From an uncultured Shewanella sp. (GTDB taxonomy: Bacteria; Pseudomonadota; Gammaproteobacteria; Enterobacterales; Shewanellaceae): a DNA stretch of 64,000 nucleotides. The stretch covers positions 124,001 to 188,000 of the forward strand of contig NZ_CANMWS010000007.1 of the NCBI RefSeq assembly GCF_947501665.1, read 5' to 3'. The first letter of the stretch is position 1. The number at the start of each line of letters is the position of its first letter. The translations under genes and the position numbers were made by a program. The notes under the pieces are model-generated. The model did no database searches and was not told the origin of the DNA. It saw nothing but the letters and a program-made list of their open reading frames with translations. Of the stretch, positions 9,220 through 18,600 are shown piece by piece.

Positions 9220-9305
9220 TACTGCCTCGCCTGCATCATATGCTTACTCATTCTTTTTACTCTAAGCGATGAAACTCTACCTTTCTCACACTCACAATTA
9301 AAATA

Positions 9306-9321
9306 CTGTTTATTTATACAG
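9306..9321 (-). promoter_or_regulatory. LexA (SOS) box controlling umuDC
   Basis: CTGTTTATTTATACAG fits the gammaproteobacterial LexA consensus CTGT-N8-ACAG perfectly and is extended to TACTGT...ACAGTA. It ends 87 bases before the umuD start, overlapping AT-rich sequence suited to a promoter, so the operon should be induced by DNA damage. Confidence 0.92.
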
Positions 9322-9475
9322 TATATTTATCATAGCGAAGATTGTGTCTATCCACCAAGAAAAAGCGGCAAAGAGATACAAAGTGTTGCAGGCTCACACT
9401 TTCGCTCATTCACATTGCATCAAGGACTAAAAATCAACAAGATACTGTAAAATATGTTAAATATGGATATACACT

Positions 9476-11254
9476 ATGGATAATTCTGTAAAATTTGATT
9501 GGTCTCAGCCTGCTAACATTATCACTTCTCAAACTAAGAAGGATACGGATGACAAGACAGAAACCTTCCCAGAGGACAAACTTGATAGGGCAAAGTACGC
9601 TGAATTTCTCACTCACTTTCTGCTTTCGCAAGTAACAGATACTAATCAGGAACCAAATACATATAAAAACTATGTGATTAACCTCAACTCCGAATGGGGC
9701 TCAGGTAAAACCTACTTTCTCAAACGCTGGTTTGATACGTTACAGCAACACTACCCAGTCATTTATGTCGATGCGTGGAAGCAAGATTATTCAGACGACC
9801 CCTTATTGACTGTAGTTTCATCCATGATAAACCAGCTAAGAGTACTCGCAGGCAAAGATAAAGAAGACTCTTTTAAGGCCTCTAAAAAGTGGGTTGGATT
9901 ATTTAAAGCCGCAGCCCCAGGGATCGCGAGAGGTCTCAGTAAGCGTTTTATGGGCATCGATCCTGTTGAAATCATGCAAGCTCGTGATGACGAAACAATA
10001 AAATTACTCGATGAACAAGGCAATCCAATAACAGACGTTAAAGGCAATCCCATTGACATGGGCTTTGCCGCATCTGCAGCCGTTAAACACATACTCGATG
10101 AACACGATGCTAAATCAATGGCCATCGAAGCCTTAAAAACCAGCGTCAAAGAATGGATTGGTGCCGCCATTGGCCTTAGCCAACATAAATCACCACTCAA
10201 GCGTCCAGCCTTTGTGTTTATTGATGAGCTGGATCGCTGCCGCCCAAGCTACGCCGTTGAAATGCTGGAAGTCATTAAACATATCTTCGATATTGAAGGC
10301 ATGGTATTTGTGGTGGCCACAGATACTGAACAACTACAACACGCCATTAAAGCAGTTTATGGTGAAGGCTTTGATGCCAAGCTTTACTTGGGCCGTTTCT
10401 TTCATAGTCGCTTTAGCTTACGCCAAGCGGATCTCACTCAGTTACTGCCAATCCATTGCAACATACAAGCGCTGGACAACAGTCAATTACGAGATAAGAA
10501 CATTATATTATGGCCGATGAATGATAATATTGATTTAACGGTCGACAATATCAGCGCCATTTTAAATTGCTTTAACCTCCCACCTCGCTCCGCCATTCAA
10601 GTGACCGAAAGAGTCATTGCCACTGTGGTAAACCTGCCCGAAGGTAGTAAACTGGATCTGTTGATGCTCACCACACTTTTGTGTATTCGCGAGAAAGATG
10701 AAAGCTTATATCAGGAAATTGTCTCTCAAAGATTTAAACGACAAGACGGCGATAAAGAAATCACACTTGCTGATTATCTAACGGCCCGTTTTAATACAAA
10801 AGTATACGACATTCAGAACCAGTTCAAACCACAATCCATTACAAAATATTTAGGGGTATCCGATAATGGATTTAGATCTCCACCAGAAAACAAATATCCA
10901 GAAAAAAACTATAAAGCTGAATACCATTATTATTTTGATAATATCTTTTCTGTTTATTATCAAAATAATCCAGCATTAGGAATGTTTGACGCAGTACTAT
11001 CAAGAAAGACACATCCAACTAACGATAAAAAAGAAGAAAAACTTAAAAGCATAGAGGGTTCTTTACAGAAAAACTATTTAAACAGCAAATTAAACTCAAC
11101 AGCGAATCATCAAGATAGTGCCAATTTATGGTTAGAATATTTATTTTTCAAAAACGAACTGAATCAAATACCCATGAATTATTACCGAGATTTAGTCGAA
11201 TTAGCCTCCTCCCTCACCACCAGCGTGAGCAACAATCTCGATATTGCAATCTAA
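9476..11254 (+). CDS. KAP-family P-loop NTPase
   Basis: 592 residues with the marks of the KAP NTPase family (Pfam KAP_NTPase): an N-terminal helix before Walker A, NSEWGSGKTYFL with Lys78, then VIYVDAWKQDYSDDPL, a family-typical tryptophan block, and Walker B FVFIDELDRCRPSYAVEMLE (Asp250, Glu251) followed by FVVATDTEQL, the sensor strand. Many bacterial KAP proteins carry membrane helices inserted between the two Walker motifs; the insert here (about residues 140-235) shows no convincing membrane segment. Known members include PifA, which excludes phage T7, so a defence role is possible but unproven. The C-terminal third (about 400-592) has no motif I know. The gene diverges from umuD across a 256-base gap and has no co-directional partner. 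Confidence 0.88.
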   Translation: MDNSVKFDWSQPANIITSQTKKDTDDKTETFPEDKLDRAKYAEFLTHFLLSQVTDTNQEPNTYKNYVINLNSEWGSGKTYFLKRWFDTLQQHYPVIYVDAWKQDYSDDPLLTVVSSMINQLRVLAGKDKEDSFKASKKWVGLFKAAAPGIARGLSKRFMGIDPVEIMQARDDETIKLLDEQGNPITDVKGNPIDMGFAASAAVKHILDEHDAKSMAIEALKTSVKEWIGAAIGLSQHKSPLKRPAFVFIDELDRCRPSYAVEMLEVIKHIFDIEGMVFVVATDTEQLQHAIKAVYGEGFDAKLYLGRFFHSRFSLRQADLTQLLPIHCNIQALDNSQLRDKNIILWPMNDNIDLTVDNISAILNCFNLPPRSAIQVTERVIATVVNLPEGSKLDLLMLTTLLCIREKDESLYQEIVSQRFKRQDGDKEITLADYLTARFNTKVYDIQNQFKPQSITKYLGVSDNGFRSPPENKYPEKNYKAEYHYYFDNIFSVYYQNNPALGMFDAVLSRKTHPTNDKKEEKLKSIEGSLQKNYLNSKLNSTANHQDSANLWLEYLFFKNELNQIPMNYYRDLVELASSLTTSVSNNLDIAI

Positions 11255-11264
11255 AAAATGTAAA

Positions 11265-11291
11265 AGGCCTTCACTGTAACCAGAAAGGCCT
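11265..11291. terminator. Weak hairpin after the KAP gene
   Basis: AGGCCTT (11265-11271) pairs with AAGGCCT (11285-11291). It has no T run, so it is only a possible terminator between the converging KAP and yghU genes. Confidence 0.4.
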
Positions 11292-11341
11292 ATTGATGCA
11301 TCACGATTTATATCTCAAGGTACTAAACTAAAATGTCTGCG

Positions 11342-12196
11342 CTATCGCTTACTAAGCACTCTGTCAATATCAGCGGCACTGTGACGATGTTCTAAACGCT
11401 CCCAATCTTCGCCCCAAGTGCGATTCACAATACGGCCACGCTGCACACCTTTTCGCTCAGAGAGGACTTTAGCCCAACGCTGCACATGTCGATAACTGTT
11501 TACCTCTAAGAACTCAGCAGCATTATAGGTTTTACCTAACACTAAATTGCCATACCAAGGCCAGATGGCCATATCCGCAATACTGTACTCATTACCTGCA
11601 ATAAAAGTGTTATTTGCTAATTGCTTATCGAGTACATCCAGTTGACGCTTTACTTCCATGGTAAAACGGTTAATGGGGTATTCAAATTTCTCTGGTGCAT
11701 AAACATAGAAATGCCCAAAGCCGCCTCCCAGATAAGGGGCTGAGCCTTGTAGCCAAAAAAGCCAATTCATCACTTGTGTACGCTGCTGTAGCTCATTCGG
11801 TAAAAAATGGCCAAACTTTTCGGCTAAATACAGTAAAATAGCCCCTGATTCAAACACATTCACAGGCATCTCACTGGTATTATCCACCAGCGCAGGAATT
11901 TTTGAATTCAGATTCACTTCAACAAAGCCTGATGAGAATTGTTCACCATCACCAATATTAATTAAATGTGCATCATATTCCGCTTCCGCCACCCCTAAGG
12001 CCAATAACTCCTCAAGCATGATAGTGATTTTTTGTCCATTAGGTGTCCCCATTGAATACAACTGCAGAGCGTGCTCACCCACAGGTAAAGCTTGCTCGAA
12101 ACGCGCCCCAGCATCCGGCCTATTAATACTTGCCCACTGCCCACCGTTTTCATTATTCATTTGCCACACTTTAGGTGGTGTATATGTCGTTGCCAT
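11342..12196 (-). CDS. yghU: Glutathione S-transferase family disulfide reductase YghU
   Basis: 284 residues, matching E. coli YghU (288 aa), a GST-fold protein of the Nu class with glutathione-dependent disulfide-bond reductase and peroxidase activity. Shared blocks are LPVGEHALQLYSMGTPNGQKITIMLEE (thioredoxin-like domain), INIGDGEQFSSGFVEVN, FESGAILLYLAEKFGHFLP and the helical domain NRFTMEVKRQLDVLDKQL and YSIADMAIWPWYGN, ending RGRIVNRTWGED. It lacks a signal peptide and is cytoplasmic. It diverges from the SDR gene across 340 bases. Confidence 0.95.
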   Translation of the reverse strand: MATTYTPPKVWQMNNENGGQWASINRPDAGARFEQALPVGEHALQLYSMGTPNGQKITIMLEELLALGVAEAEYDAHLINIGDGEQFSSGFVEVNLNSKIPALVDNTSEMPVNVFESGAILLYLAEKFGHFLPNELQQRTQVMNWLFWLQGSAPYLGGGFGHFYVYAPEKFEYPINRFTMEVKRQLDVLDKQLANNTFIAGNEYSIADMAIWPWYGNLVLGKTYNAAEFLEVNSYRHVQRWAKVLSERKGVQRGRIVNRTWGEDWERLEHRHSAADIDRVLSKR

Positions 12197-12395
12197 GATG
12201 CTTCCTCACTTAATACTGATACTTAATCTCACTACAGAAAACGGATGCTAAACACATTCAAGATCATAGCTAGCCATTAAGCTTAGCCTTCCGCACAATG
12301 TTTATTTACCTATCAAACGACAATATTGTAAGTACTCATTAAAAACAAATTGAATCATAATGTTAAAAATAAAAACAATATTATTTAAAATAACC

Positions 12396-12441
12396 TTGAC
12401 AATAATGTACCGGTAAGTACATTATATTGTATACCAAGTGG
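12396..12441 (+). promoter_or_regulatory. Promoter with palindromic operator upstream of the SDR gene
   Basis: A TTGACA -35 box at 12396-12401 runs into a perfect inverted repeat, ATAATGTAC-CGGTAA-GTACATTAT (12402-12425), whose right arm overlaps the likely -10 region (CATTAT/TATATT). A second looser repeat, GTATACCAAGTGGTAC, follows. Such placement is typical of a TetR-type repressor blocking a promoter. No tetR gene lies beside it. The remaining intergenic sequence (12197-12535) holds no gene. Confidence 0.75.
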
Positions 12442-12535
12442 TACAGAAAAAGCAATTTCCCGACCCTTTTTCAAGTAACGACTCAATGTATCGGTGTTAG
12501 TATTAATAAAACACATTAAAATCAAGGAATAAAAT

Positions 12536-13270
12536 ATGAGTGTATCCATTAAAGATAAAGTTGCATTAGTGACTGGCGCCAATCGAGGCATAGGAAAAGC
12601 CATTGTTGAAGCCTTTATCGAACAAGGTGCAAAAAAAGTCTATCTAGCAGTACGAGATCCAGAAAGCACCACAGAACTTGAATTTAAATTTGGTGATAAA
12701 GTAAAAACGTTGCAAGTCGATATGGCTGATGCCAAAGCCATTGCAGCCTTGACCGATCAGGTGAGCGATCTTGAAATTATTGTGAATAATGCTGGCGTAT
12801 TAGCATTAACCGATCTGCTAAACGACAATACCGAAGCTGCGCTTGATAAGCAGCTAACGATTAATTTATATGGCCTATTAAGGATCAGTAACGCATTAGT
12901 CCCCGTTGTTGAGAAAAATGGTGGTGGCGCCTTAGTGCAGCTCAACTCTGTTGCTTCAATTAAAAACTTCTCTGGAGTAGATTTTTATTCCGCTTCCAAA
13001 GCAGCTGCTTACTCTATTACTCAAGGACTAAAAGACAAACTCATCGATAAGAATATTCACGTATTAAGCGTACATCCTGGCCCCATTGATACCGACATGG
13101 CAGCGCAAGTCGGCTTTGCTGACGGCGCGACACCAGCCAGTGTGGCACAAGCGATTATTCATTCTCTTAACCAAGGTGATTTTCATTTATTCCCCGATCC
13201 TGTCGCAAAGGACTTTGAAAGTGCCTATCAAAGTTATTCAGATACATTAATCACAGCTGGATCCGCTTAA
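12536..13270 (+). CDS. Short-chain dehydrogenase/reductase (SDR)
   Basis: 244 residues of the classical SDR family, NAD(P)-dependent oxidoreductases with a Rossmann fold. The cofactor loop is TGANRGIGKAI (residues 15-25), the NNAG motif is IIVNNAGVL near residue 86, catalytic Ser is in LNSVASI, and the Tyr-Lys pair is YSASKAAAYS; PGPIDTDMA follows. The substrate cannot be told from sequence. A clear AAGGAA ribosome binding site precedes the ATG. The gene appears to be a single transcription unit with a TTGACA promoter under a palindromic operator and a hairpin after the stop. Confidence 0.93.
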   Translation: MSVSIKDKVALVTGANRGIGKAIVEAFIEQGAKKVYLAVRDPESTTELEFKFGDKVKTLQVDMADAKAIAALTDQVSDLEIIVNNAGVLALTDLLNDNTEAALDKQLTINLYGLLRISNALVPVVEKNGGGALVQLNSVASIKNFSGVDFYSASKAAAYSITQGLKDKLIDKNIHVLSVHPGPIDTDMAAQVGFADGATPASVAQAIIHSLNQGDFHLFPDPVAKDFESAYQSYSDTLITAGSA

Positions 13271-13293
13271 AAGCCATCTTTCTTCTTTCTCAA

Positions 13294-13320
13294 TAGCCTG
13301 ATAACACATCAGGCTACTTT
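13294..13320 (+). terminator. Probable terminator after the SDR gene
   Basis: A 9-bp stem TAGCCTGAT / ATCAGGCTA around AACAC, followed by CTTTC. The T run is short. Confidence 0.6.
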
Positions 13321-13426
13321 CAAAAAGCAATGATCCCCTATTCAGCACCTGATTTTATAACGCTTTAGTAGCTAAATATCACACCATCAACTAGTTTTTA
13401 ATCAACGTCTTTTTTACGGTGTTGAT

Positions 13427-15134
13427 ATGGACATTTTACACTCTCTCTTTACAGCATCGCCACTCCTTGCCGTATTTATTACACTCACTTTGGGCTATTT
13501 AGTCGGTAAAATCACCATAGGTCGTTTTGTTTTAGGCGGCGTTGCGGGCACACTACTGATGGGGATAGTGGTGGGTCAAGTCGGCGTAGAGATTGACACC
13601 AGTATTCGAAATATTTTCTTTGCGCTTTTTATCTATGCGGTTGGTTTTCAAGGTGGTCCTCGTTTTTTTAATGCCTTAAATTTACGTACACTTAATATCC
13701 TGATATCAGCAGTCGTGATGACCCTGACGGGACTCATTTGCGTGCTTATCGCCGCTTGGTTATTTAACTTAGATCGCGGAACAGCTGCAAGATTAGCGGC
13801 AGGCGGACTCACACAATCATCTATCATAGGAACAGCAGGAGACGCGATATCTCAGCTTACGGGGATTTCTGAGCAAAGCAAAGCCATCATGCAAATCAAT
13901 GTGGCGGTGGGCTATGCGGTCACTTATATCTTTGGCTCATTAGGCCCCATTCTCATGGTGACTTGGTTTTTCCCTATGGTCATGCATTGGGATCTACGCG
14001 CTGAAGCCATCAAACTTGCGAATCAAACGGCACCGGATCAAGCAGAATTAGAGCCCGGTCAATTTAATGCCATAGAGCGGGTTGTCACACGTGCTTATTA
14101 TGTATCCAATCAAAGCCAATCGATTAACCGCTGCGTATCAGAAATCAATGAAGAGCTGAATGATGCTGCCATTGAAGTCATTAAACGTGAGGGAATAGCG
14201 TGAGCTTCAAGAAAGACGATACATTACAACCTGGGGATATGGTAATTGTGTCTGGACTGCGCGCGCGAGTCAAACAACTCATGAGTTATTTTGGTGAGGA
14301 GGTCGATCCCCCCAGAGAACTTGAGCTTATTGAGGAGTATAGGCATTTAATCGTTAATAATCAACGATTAATTAACCACACATTGAAAACAATTAAGCAA
14401 GAAACACAAATGCCTATTCGTCGTGGCGTCTACCTTACAGAAGTAAAACGCGCAGGTGAAGTGTTAGCCATTGATCCTCAGCTCATTCTAAAAAAGGCGA
14501 TGAAGTTGAAGTCACAGGCGCCCCCAAAGATTTAAACCGTGTTGAAAAAACCATTGGTCATCGACTCATTTCCCCCTTCAGTACTGATTTTGTTTTCTTT
14601 GGCATTGGCATGACCCTTGGAATATTGATAGGCCAAATTCATTTTTCACTGTTTGGTATTCCAGTCACTATTGGTTCTGGTGTAGGTTGTTTAGTGTCAG
14701 GCTTAATACTTGGATGGGCAAGAAGCCGACATCCTAGATTTGCCTCTTTACCTATGGGAGCCTCAAATTTTCTACGAGACTTTGGGCTAGCGGTATTTGT
14801 CGGTTTAGTTGGATTAACCGCAGGGCCTCAAGCTGTGGTTACCATTAAAGAGTATGGCATGACCTTATTATTTCTTGGATTCGGCGTCACACTCATTCCC
14901 CAAATTATCACCTTTTATTTTTCTTACTATGTCTTGCGCATTAAAAACCCCATTGAAGCCATGGGCTGCTTAGTCGGTGGCAGGAGTGCTAATCCCGGTT
15001 TCGCCGCATTGCTCGATAAAGCGGGAAATGCCACTCCCGTTTTTTCATTTACCGTCACTTACGCTGTCGCGAACGTCCTTCTTACTCTTTGGGGACCCAT
15101 AATTATTGGGATCATTACGCAAAACGCCAGTTAA
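13427..15134 (+). pseudogene. aspT: Aspartate:alanine antiporter AspT, broken by two -1 frame shifts
   Basis: The three successive frames 13427-14203, 14200-14535 and about 14490-15134 together give one AspT-like protein of about 565 residues. AspT exchanges aspartate for alanine and, with aspartate 4-decarboxylase, generates proton motive force. Part one holds the N-terminal membrane helices (FALFIYAVGFQGGPRFF, GGLTQSSIIGTAGDAI), part two the central soluble TrkA-C-like domain (PGDMVIVSGLRARVK), part three the end of a second such domain and the last helices (FVGLVGLTAGPQAV, GGRSANPGFAAL). Each break is mended by one added base in a homopolymer: a fourth G at 14191-14193 (giving REGNSVSF) and a seventh A at 14490-14495 (giving ILKKGDEVEV). 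The second site is also an in-frame A_AAA_AAG slippery heptamer. Pseudogene, sequencing error or partly programmed shift all remain open. Confidence 0.85.
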
Positions 15135-15162
15135 TAATAAATGCTTAAAATGGACACTGACT

Positions 15163-16755
15163 ATGCCAAATAAAGAATATGCTCAATGGGCAGCATTAAG
15201 CCCCTTTGAATTAAAAGATAAACTCATTGATATTGCTTGTAATAATCAGCATCGATTATTACTTGATGCTGGGCGAGGTAACCCCAATTTTTTAGCCACT
15301 TTACCCAGACGTGCTTTTATCCGTTTAGGGGATTTTGCATTAGAGGAAGCAGAGCGTTCCTATGCCTATATTAATAGCGGTTTTGGTGGGATCCCTGATA
15401 TTAAAGGCATTGTCGGTCGATTTGATACGTTTGCACAAAAACATAAAGACACGGAAGGTGTACAATTCATCCAATCGGCGATCAGTTATGTAAAAGATCA
15501 GCTAGGTTTGAGCAGACATGAATTCTTACATGAAATGGTCAATGCTTTTTTAGGCTGTAATTACCCTATTCCCCCACGTATGTTGCCCCACTCAGAATCT
15601 ATTGTAAAAGACTATATAAAACAAGAAATGTATGGGGGATTACCAGCTAATGAACATTTTAACTTATTTGCAACAGAAGGCGGTACTGCCGCAATGACTT
15701 ACTCATTTCAAACTTTATTTAAAAATGGTTTGCTTAAAAAAGGGGATAAAATTGCCTTAACCACACCTATTTTCACTCCGTATTTAGAAATCCCTACCCT
15801 AGCAGAATACGGACTAAAAATCGTTGAAATTAGGCTCGATGAAGAAACATGGCAACTCAATGACAGTGAAATTGAGAAACTGAATGATCCTAACATTAAA
15901 CTCTTTTGTGTGGTTAACCCCAGCAATCCGGCCTCCTATAAATTTTCAGATCAGGTACTGGATAAGCTCTCTCATCTAATAGAAACAAAAAGACAAGATC
16001 TGTTTATTATCACAGATGATGTTTATGGCACTTTTGCTGATAATTTTGTCTCCTTATTTGCACGATGCCCTTATAACACTCTTTGTGTTTATTCGTTTTC
16101 TAAATACTTTGGCGCAACGGGCTGGCGCCTTGGCGTTATAGCCTTACAAGAAGAAAATGTGTTTGACGATGCACTCCAATCCCTTAACAAAACAATGAAA
16201 ACATTATTAAACACCCGCTATAAAACACTCTCTCCTCAACCTCAATCCATTAAATTTATTGATAGAATAGTAGCTGATAGTCGCTCAGTCGCCCTGAATC
16301 ACACAGCCGGTTTATCTCTACCTCAACAAGTACAAATGGTCTTTTTTTCTCTGGCGTGTTTAATGGATAAAGAGCATTATTATCAACACTCAGCAAAACG
16401 TATTATTCGAGATCGGTACCAAACCTTATATAAAAGCATGGGAATTAATATTGAAAACGATGTTAACCGCGTTGATTATTATACGCTGCTCGATTTAGAT
16501 GTATTAGGCAAGCATGTCTATGGTGAGCAATTTGTACAATGGTTTAAAACATCAGGTTATGGCCCAGAATTCCTCTTTAAACTGGCTGATGAAACAGGGG
16601 TTGTGTTACTACCAGGAAAAGGCTTTGATGTCGTTCATGGTTCAGTACGGGTTTCTCTTGCCAATCTCACTCACAATGAATATATCGCCATAGGTCAACT
16701 AACCAAAACCGTTGTAGACGAGTACTATGCGCTCTTTCTACAAGATAAAAAATAA
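15163..16755 (+). CDS. asdA: Bifunctional aspartate aminotransferase / aspartate 4-decarboxylase
   Basis: 530 residues, the length typical of PLP-dependent L-aspartate beta-decarboxylase (AsdA/AspD), which turns aspartate into alanine and CO2. Family marks are LDAGRGNPNFLATLPRRAF near the N-terminus, the cofactor-binding region FATEGGTAAMTYSFQ, VVNPSNPASY, DDVYGTF and the Schiff-base lysine in YSFSKYFGATGWRLG. The ATG at 15163 is preferred; a TTG 57 bases upstream in frame would overlap the end of aspT and add a tail unlike the family. It sits 28 bases behind aspT, the standard antiporter-decarboxylase pairing of Tetragenococcus and Comamonas, so the two normally act as one alanine-producing proton pump cycle. 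Confidence 0.94.
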   Translation: MPNKEYAQWAALSPFELKDKLIDIACNNQHRLLLDAGRGNPNFLATLPRRAFIRLGDFALEEAERSYAYINSGFGGIPDIKGIVGRFDTFAQKHKDTEGVQFIQSAISYVKDQLGLSRHEFLHEMVNAFLGCNYPIPPRMLPHSESIVKDYIKQEMYGGLPANEHFNLFATEGGTAAMTYSFQTLFKNGLLKKGDKIALTTPIFTPYLEIPTLAEYGLKIVEIRLDEETWQLNDSEIEKLNDPNIKLFCVVNPSNPASYKFSDQVLDKLSHLIETKRQDLFIITDDVYGTFADNFVSLFARCPYNTLCVYSFSKYFGATGWRLGVIALQEENVFDDALQSLNKTMKTLLNTRYKTLSPQPQSIKFIDRIVADSRSVALNHTAGLSLPQQVQMVFFSLACLMDKEHYYQHSAKRIIRDRYQTLYKSMGINIENDVNRVDYYTLLDLDVLGKHVYGEQFVQWFKTSGYGPEFLFKLADETGVVLLPGKGFDVVHGSVRVSLANLTHNEYIAIGQLTKTVVDEYYALFLQDKK

Positions 16756-16783
16756 TGAACGCTTATTTCATGAAGGCACCACT

Positions 16784-17656
16784 ATGTTAATTACCGCTAT
16801 CGAATTAAAGCAACTTATCGACAATAACAATAATGAGTTATGTATTTTCGACTGTCGCTATGCTCTGCCTCAACCCACAGCCTTCCAAACAAGCGCTAAC
16901 GCACTTACAAAAGGGAAACAAGCTTACCTTAAAGGGCATATTCCAAACGCACAGTTTGTCGATATTGATGCCGAATTAACAGGGGAGATTACAGATAGTT
17001 CAGGTCGGCATCCCTTACCTACTCATAAGAATTTTAATCAGAAGTTACAAGTATTGGGCCTTACCCCTAACAGCAAAATTGTTATTTATGCTGATACAGG
17101 GAACTTATTTGCTGCCCGCTTATGGTGGATGCTCTTTCGCTGGGCTCATATCAATAACGTGTCTTTACTTGATGGCGGTTTTAGCGCTTGGCAGGATGCA
17201 GGGTTACCTGTCACCCAAAACTTGCCTCAAATCACTGCATCCACTCACTCTTTTTCTTTTGATGATAGCCAACATGTGGATATGCAATATGTGCAGCATA
17301 AGGTTGCGTTAAAAGAACAACACTTCATCACGGATGCAAGACCCCTATTGCGATTTAATGGAGAACCGAACCCTATCGACACAGTATTAGGCCATATTCC
17401 GGGTGCAGTGAATCATCCTTGTCAGAAAAATATTGATAAAAAAGGTTATTTCCTACCGCAAGAGCAACTTGTCAGGGATTTTTCAGTTATTGCTCAATAC
17501 AGCACATCAGATCCTATCATTCACAGCTGCGGTTCGGGCTTAACAGCATGTCATAATGCCTTCGCCATGGAACTTGCAGGCTTTAGCCACTATAAACTTT
17601 ACATTGGATCTTGGAGTGAATGGACTAAGCATAAAAACAATCCAATTGAAAAATAA
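16784..17656 (+). CDS. Rhodanese-type sulfurtransferase (3-mercaptopyruvate/thiosulfate)
   Basis: 290 residues with two rhodanese domains. The first has the CRYALPQP...AHIPNAQFVDID-like block (GHIPNAQFVDIDAEL), the second ITDARPLLRFNGEPNPIDTVLGHIPGAVNHP and the active-site loop HSCGSGLTACHNAFAME, in which the first Cys carries the persulfide. CGSG[VL]TA is the mercaptopyruvate sulfurtransferase (SseA) form of the loop. The ATG at 16784 has GAAGG 7 bases ahead; an in-frame start at 16727 would overlap the decarboxylase gene and add sequence unrelated to the family. It follows asdA by 28 bases and is probably in the same transcript, though no functional link is known. Confidence 0.92.
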   Translation: MLITAIELKQLIDNNNNELCIFDCRYALPQPTAFQTSANALTKGKQAYLKGHIPNAQFVDIDAELTGEITDSSGRHPLPTHKNFNQKLQVLGLTPNSKIVIYADTGNLFAARLWWMLFRWAHINNVSLLDGGFSAWQDAGLPVTQNLPQITASTHSFSFDDSQHVDMQYVQHKVALKEQHFITDARPLLRFNGEPNPIDTVLGHIPGAVNHPCQKNIDKKGYFLPQEQLVRDFSVIAQYSTSDPIIHSCGSGLTACHNAFAMELAGFSHYKLYIGSWSEWTKHKNNPIEK

Positions 17657-17670
17657 AAAAGCGGCACAAC

Positions 17671-17968
17671 AAAAGAAGAACCCAAAAGATATAGCTAAAT
17701 CAATATAAAATGACATACTCAGCTGGAATAAAAAGTGATTTAGGCTAGGCGAATTGTTAAAAGCATAGTCATTCTACGGTAAAACAAATCAACAACGCAT
17801 AAATCACTTTTAAACCAGCCTTTTAGGAGCTTCATTTGAGCGACACTTCTTTGTTGCATTATCTCGAAAGGTGCCTACATTCCATCACTAATACGCCTCA
17901 AATTGCCGCTCAATTGATTGCTCTGAGATTATCATTTTATATTGATTTAGCTATAAAGTTCTTCTTTT
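17671..17968. mobile_element. MITE-like element, copy 1 (long terminal inverted repeats, no transposase)
   Basis: A 23-bp perfect inverted repeat (17691-17713 with 17932-17954, start ATAGCTAAATCAATATAA) is continued outward, less perfectly, by AAAAGAAGAAC at 17671 and its complement at 17958-17968. A second 12-bp inverted repeat, AAAAGTGATTTA (17731-17742) and its complement (17800-17811), lies inside. The interior shares AGCTGGAATAAAAA near the left end and GTGCCTACATTCC near the right end with copy 2 at the same distances from the ends, so they are one family. It has no coding capacity. Confidence 0.82.
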
Positions 17969-17978
17969 GAAAGTCATA

Positions 17979-18299
17979 TCATCCCCTAGGCGCAAACATG
18001 ATAATGGCCATACCGGCCAGCGCAACTGAAGCCCCTAGAAAGTCCCAGCCGCTGGGCTTTATCCCTTCGACTCCCCAAAGCCACAGTATGGCTACAAAAA
18101 TATAGACCCCACCATAAGCAGCATACACCCTTCCAGCTGCTGCAGGATGAAGAGAAAGTAACCACGCAAATAATCCTAACGCTAAGGCTGCTGGTACTAA
18201 CAACCAAGCACTCTTATCTTCTTTTAACCACAAATAAGGTAAATAGCAGCCGACAATTTCAGCAATAGCAGTAATCACAAAAAGGATTAAGGTTTTCAT
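17979..18299 (-). CDS. ynfA: YnfA family small membrane protein (UPF0060)
   Basis: 106 residues with four membrane helices, very like E. coli YnfA (108 aa): [38 protein letters not shown] and [20 protein letters not shown] match in order. YnfA is related to small multidrug resistance (SMR) transporters and sits in the inner membrane; its physiological substrate is uncertain. An in-frame ATG three codons upstream (18308) is possible, but MKTLILF fits the family start better. The gene is flanked on both sides by copies of the same MITE-like family. Confidence 0.93.
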   Translation of the reverse strand: MKTLILFVITAIAEIVGCYLPYLWLKEDKSAWLLVPAALALGLFAWLLSLHPAAAGRVYAAYGGVYIFVAILWLWGVEGIKPSGWDFLGASVALAGMAIIMFAPRG

Positions 18300-18600
18300 T
18301 ACAAACATAGGTTAACACTCATTTTATTAAATAAACTCATTAGTCGGCTAAACAACTTTATATGCTCAAGTTGAGTCTTTTTAAAACACAACCAACTGAA
18401 AAATATAAATCGATTTAGATACAATCATATTCAAAACTTTAACAAATAAACGAAAAATAAAGCCTCTAAAAAACTCATACATTAAAAATACCACATCACT
18501 TTATTTAATATCTCTCAGCTTGGAATACGACTTTCATCTATAAAACTAAATAACTAGCCTTTTGGAATAAAAATATTGAACTTTACTTTCAGTATGTTGT

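Noticed and set aside
9440..9475. A second LexA box just ahead of the KAP gene (CTGTAAAATATGTTAA)
   Set aside because: It lacks the ACAG half; only CTGT is present.
4678..11300. A classic integrative island at the tRNA gene
   Set aside because: No integrase gene and no repeat of the tRNA 3' end at the far side were found, so only a looser accessory block is claimed.
15106..15162. Longer N-terminus for the aspartate decarboxylase from a TTG
   Set aside because: It overlaps aspT and adds residues unlike the family; the ATG at 15163 fits better.
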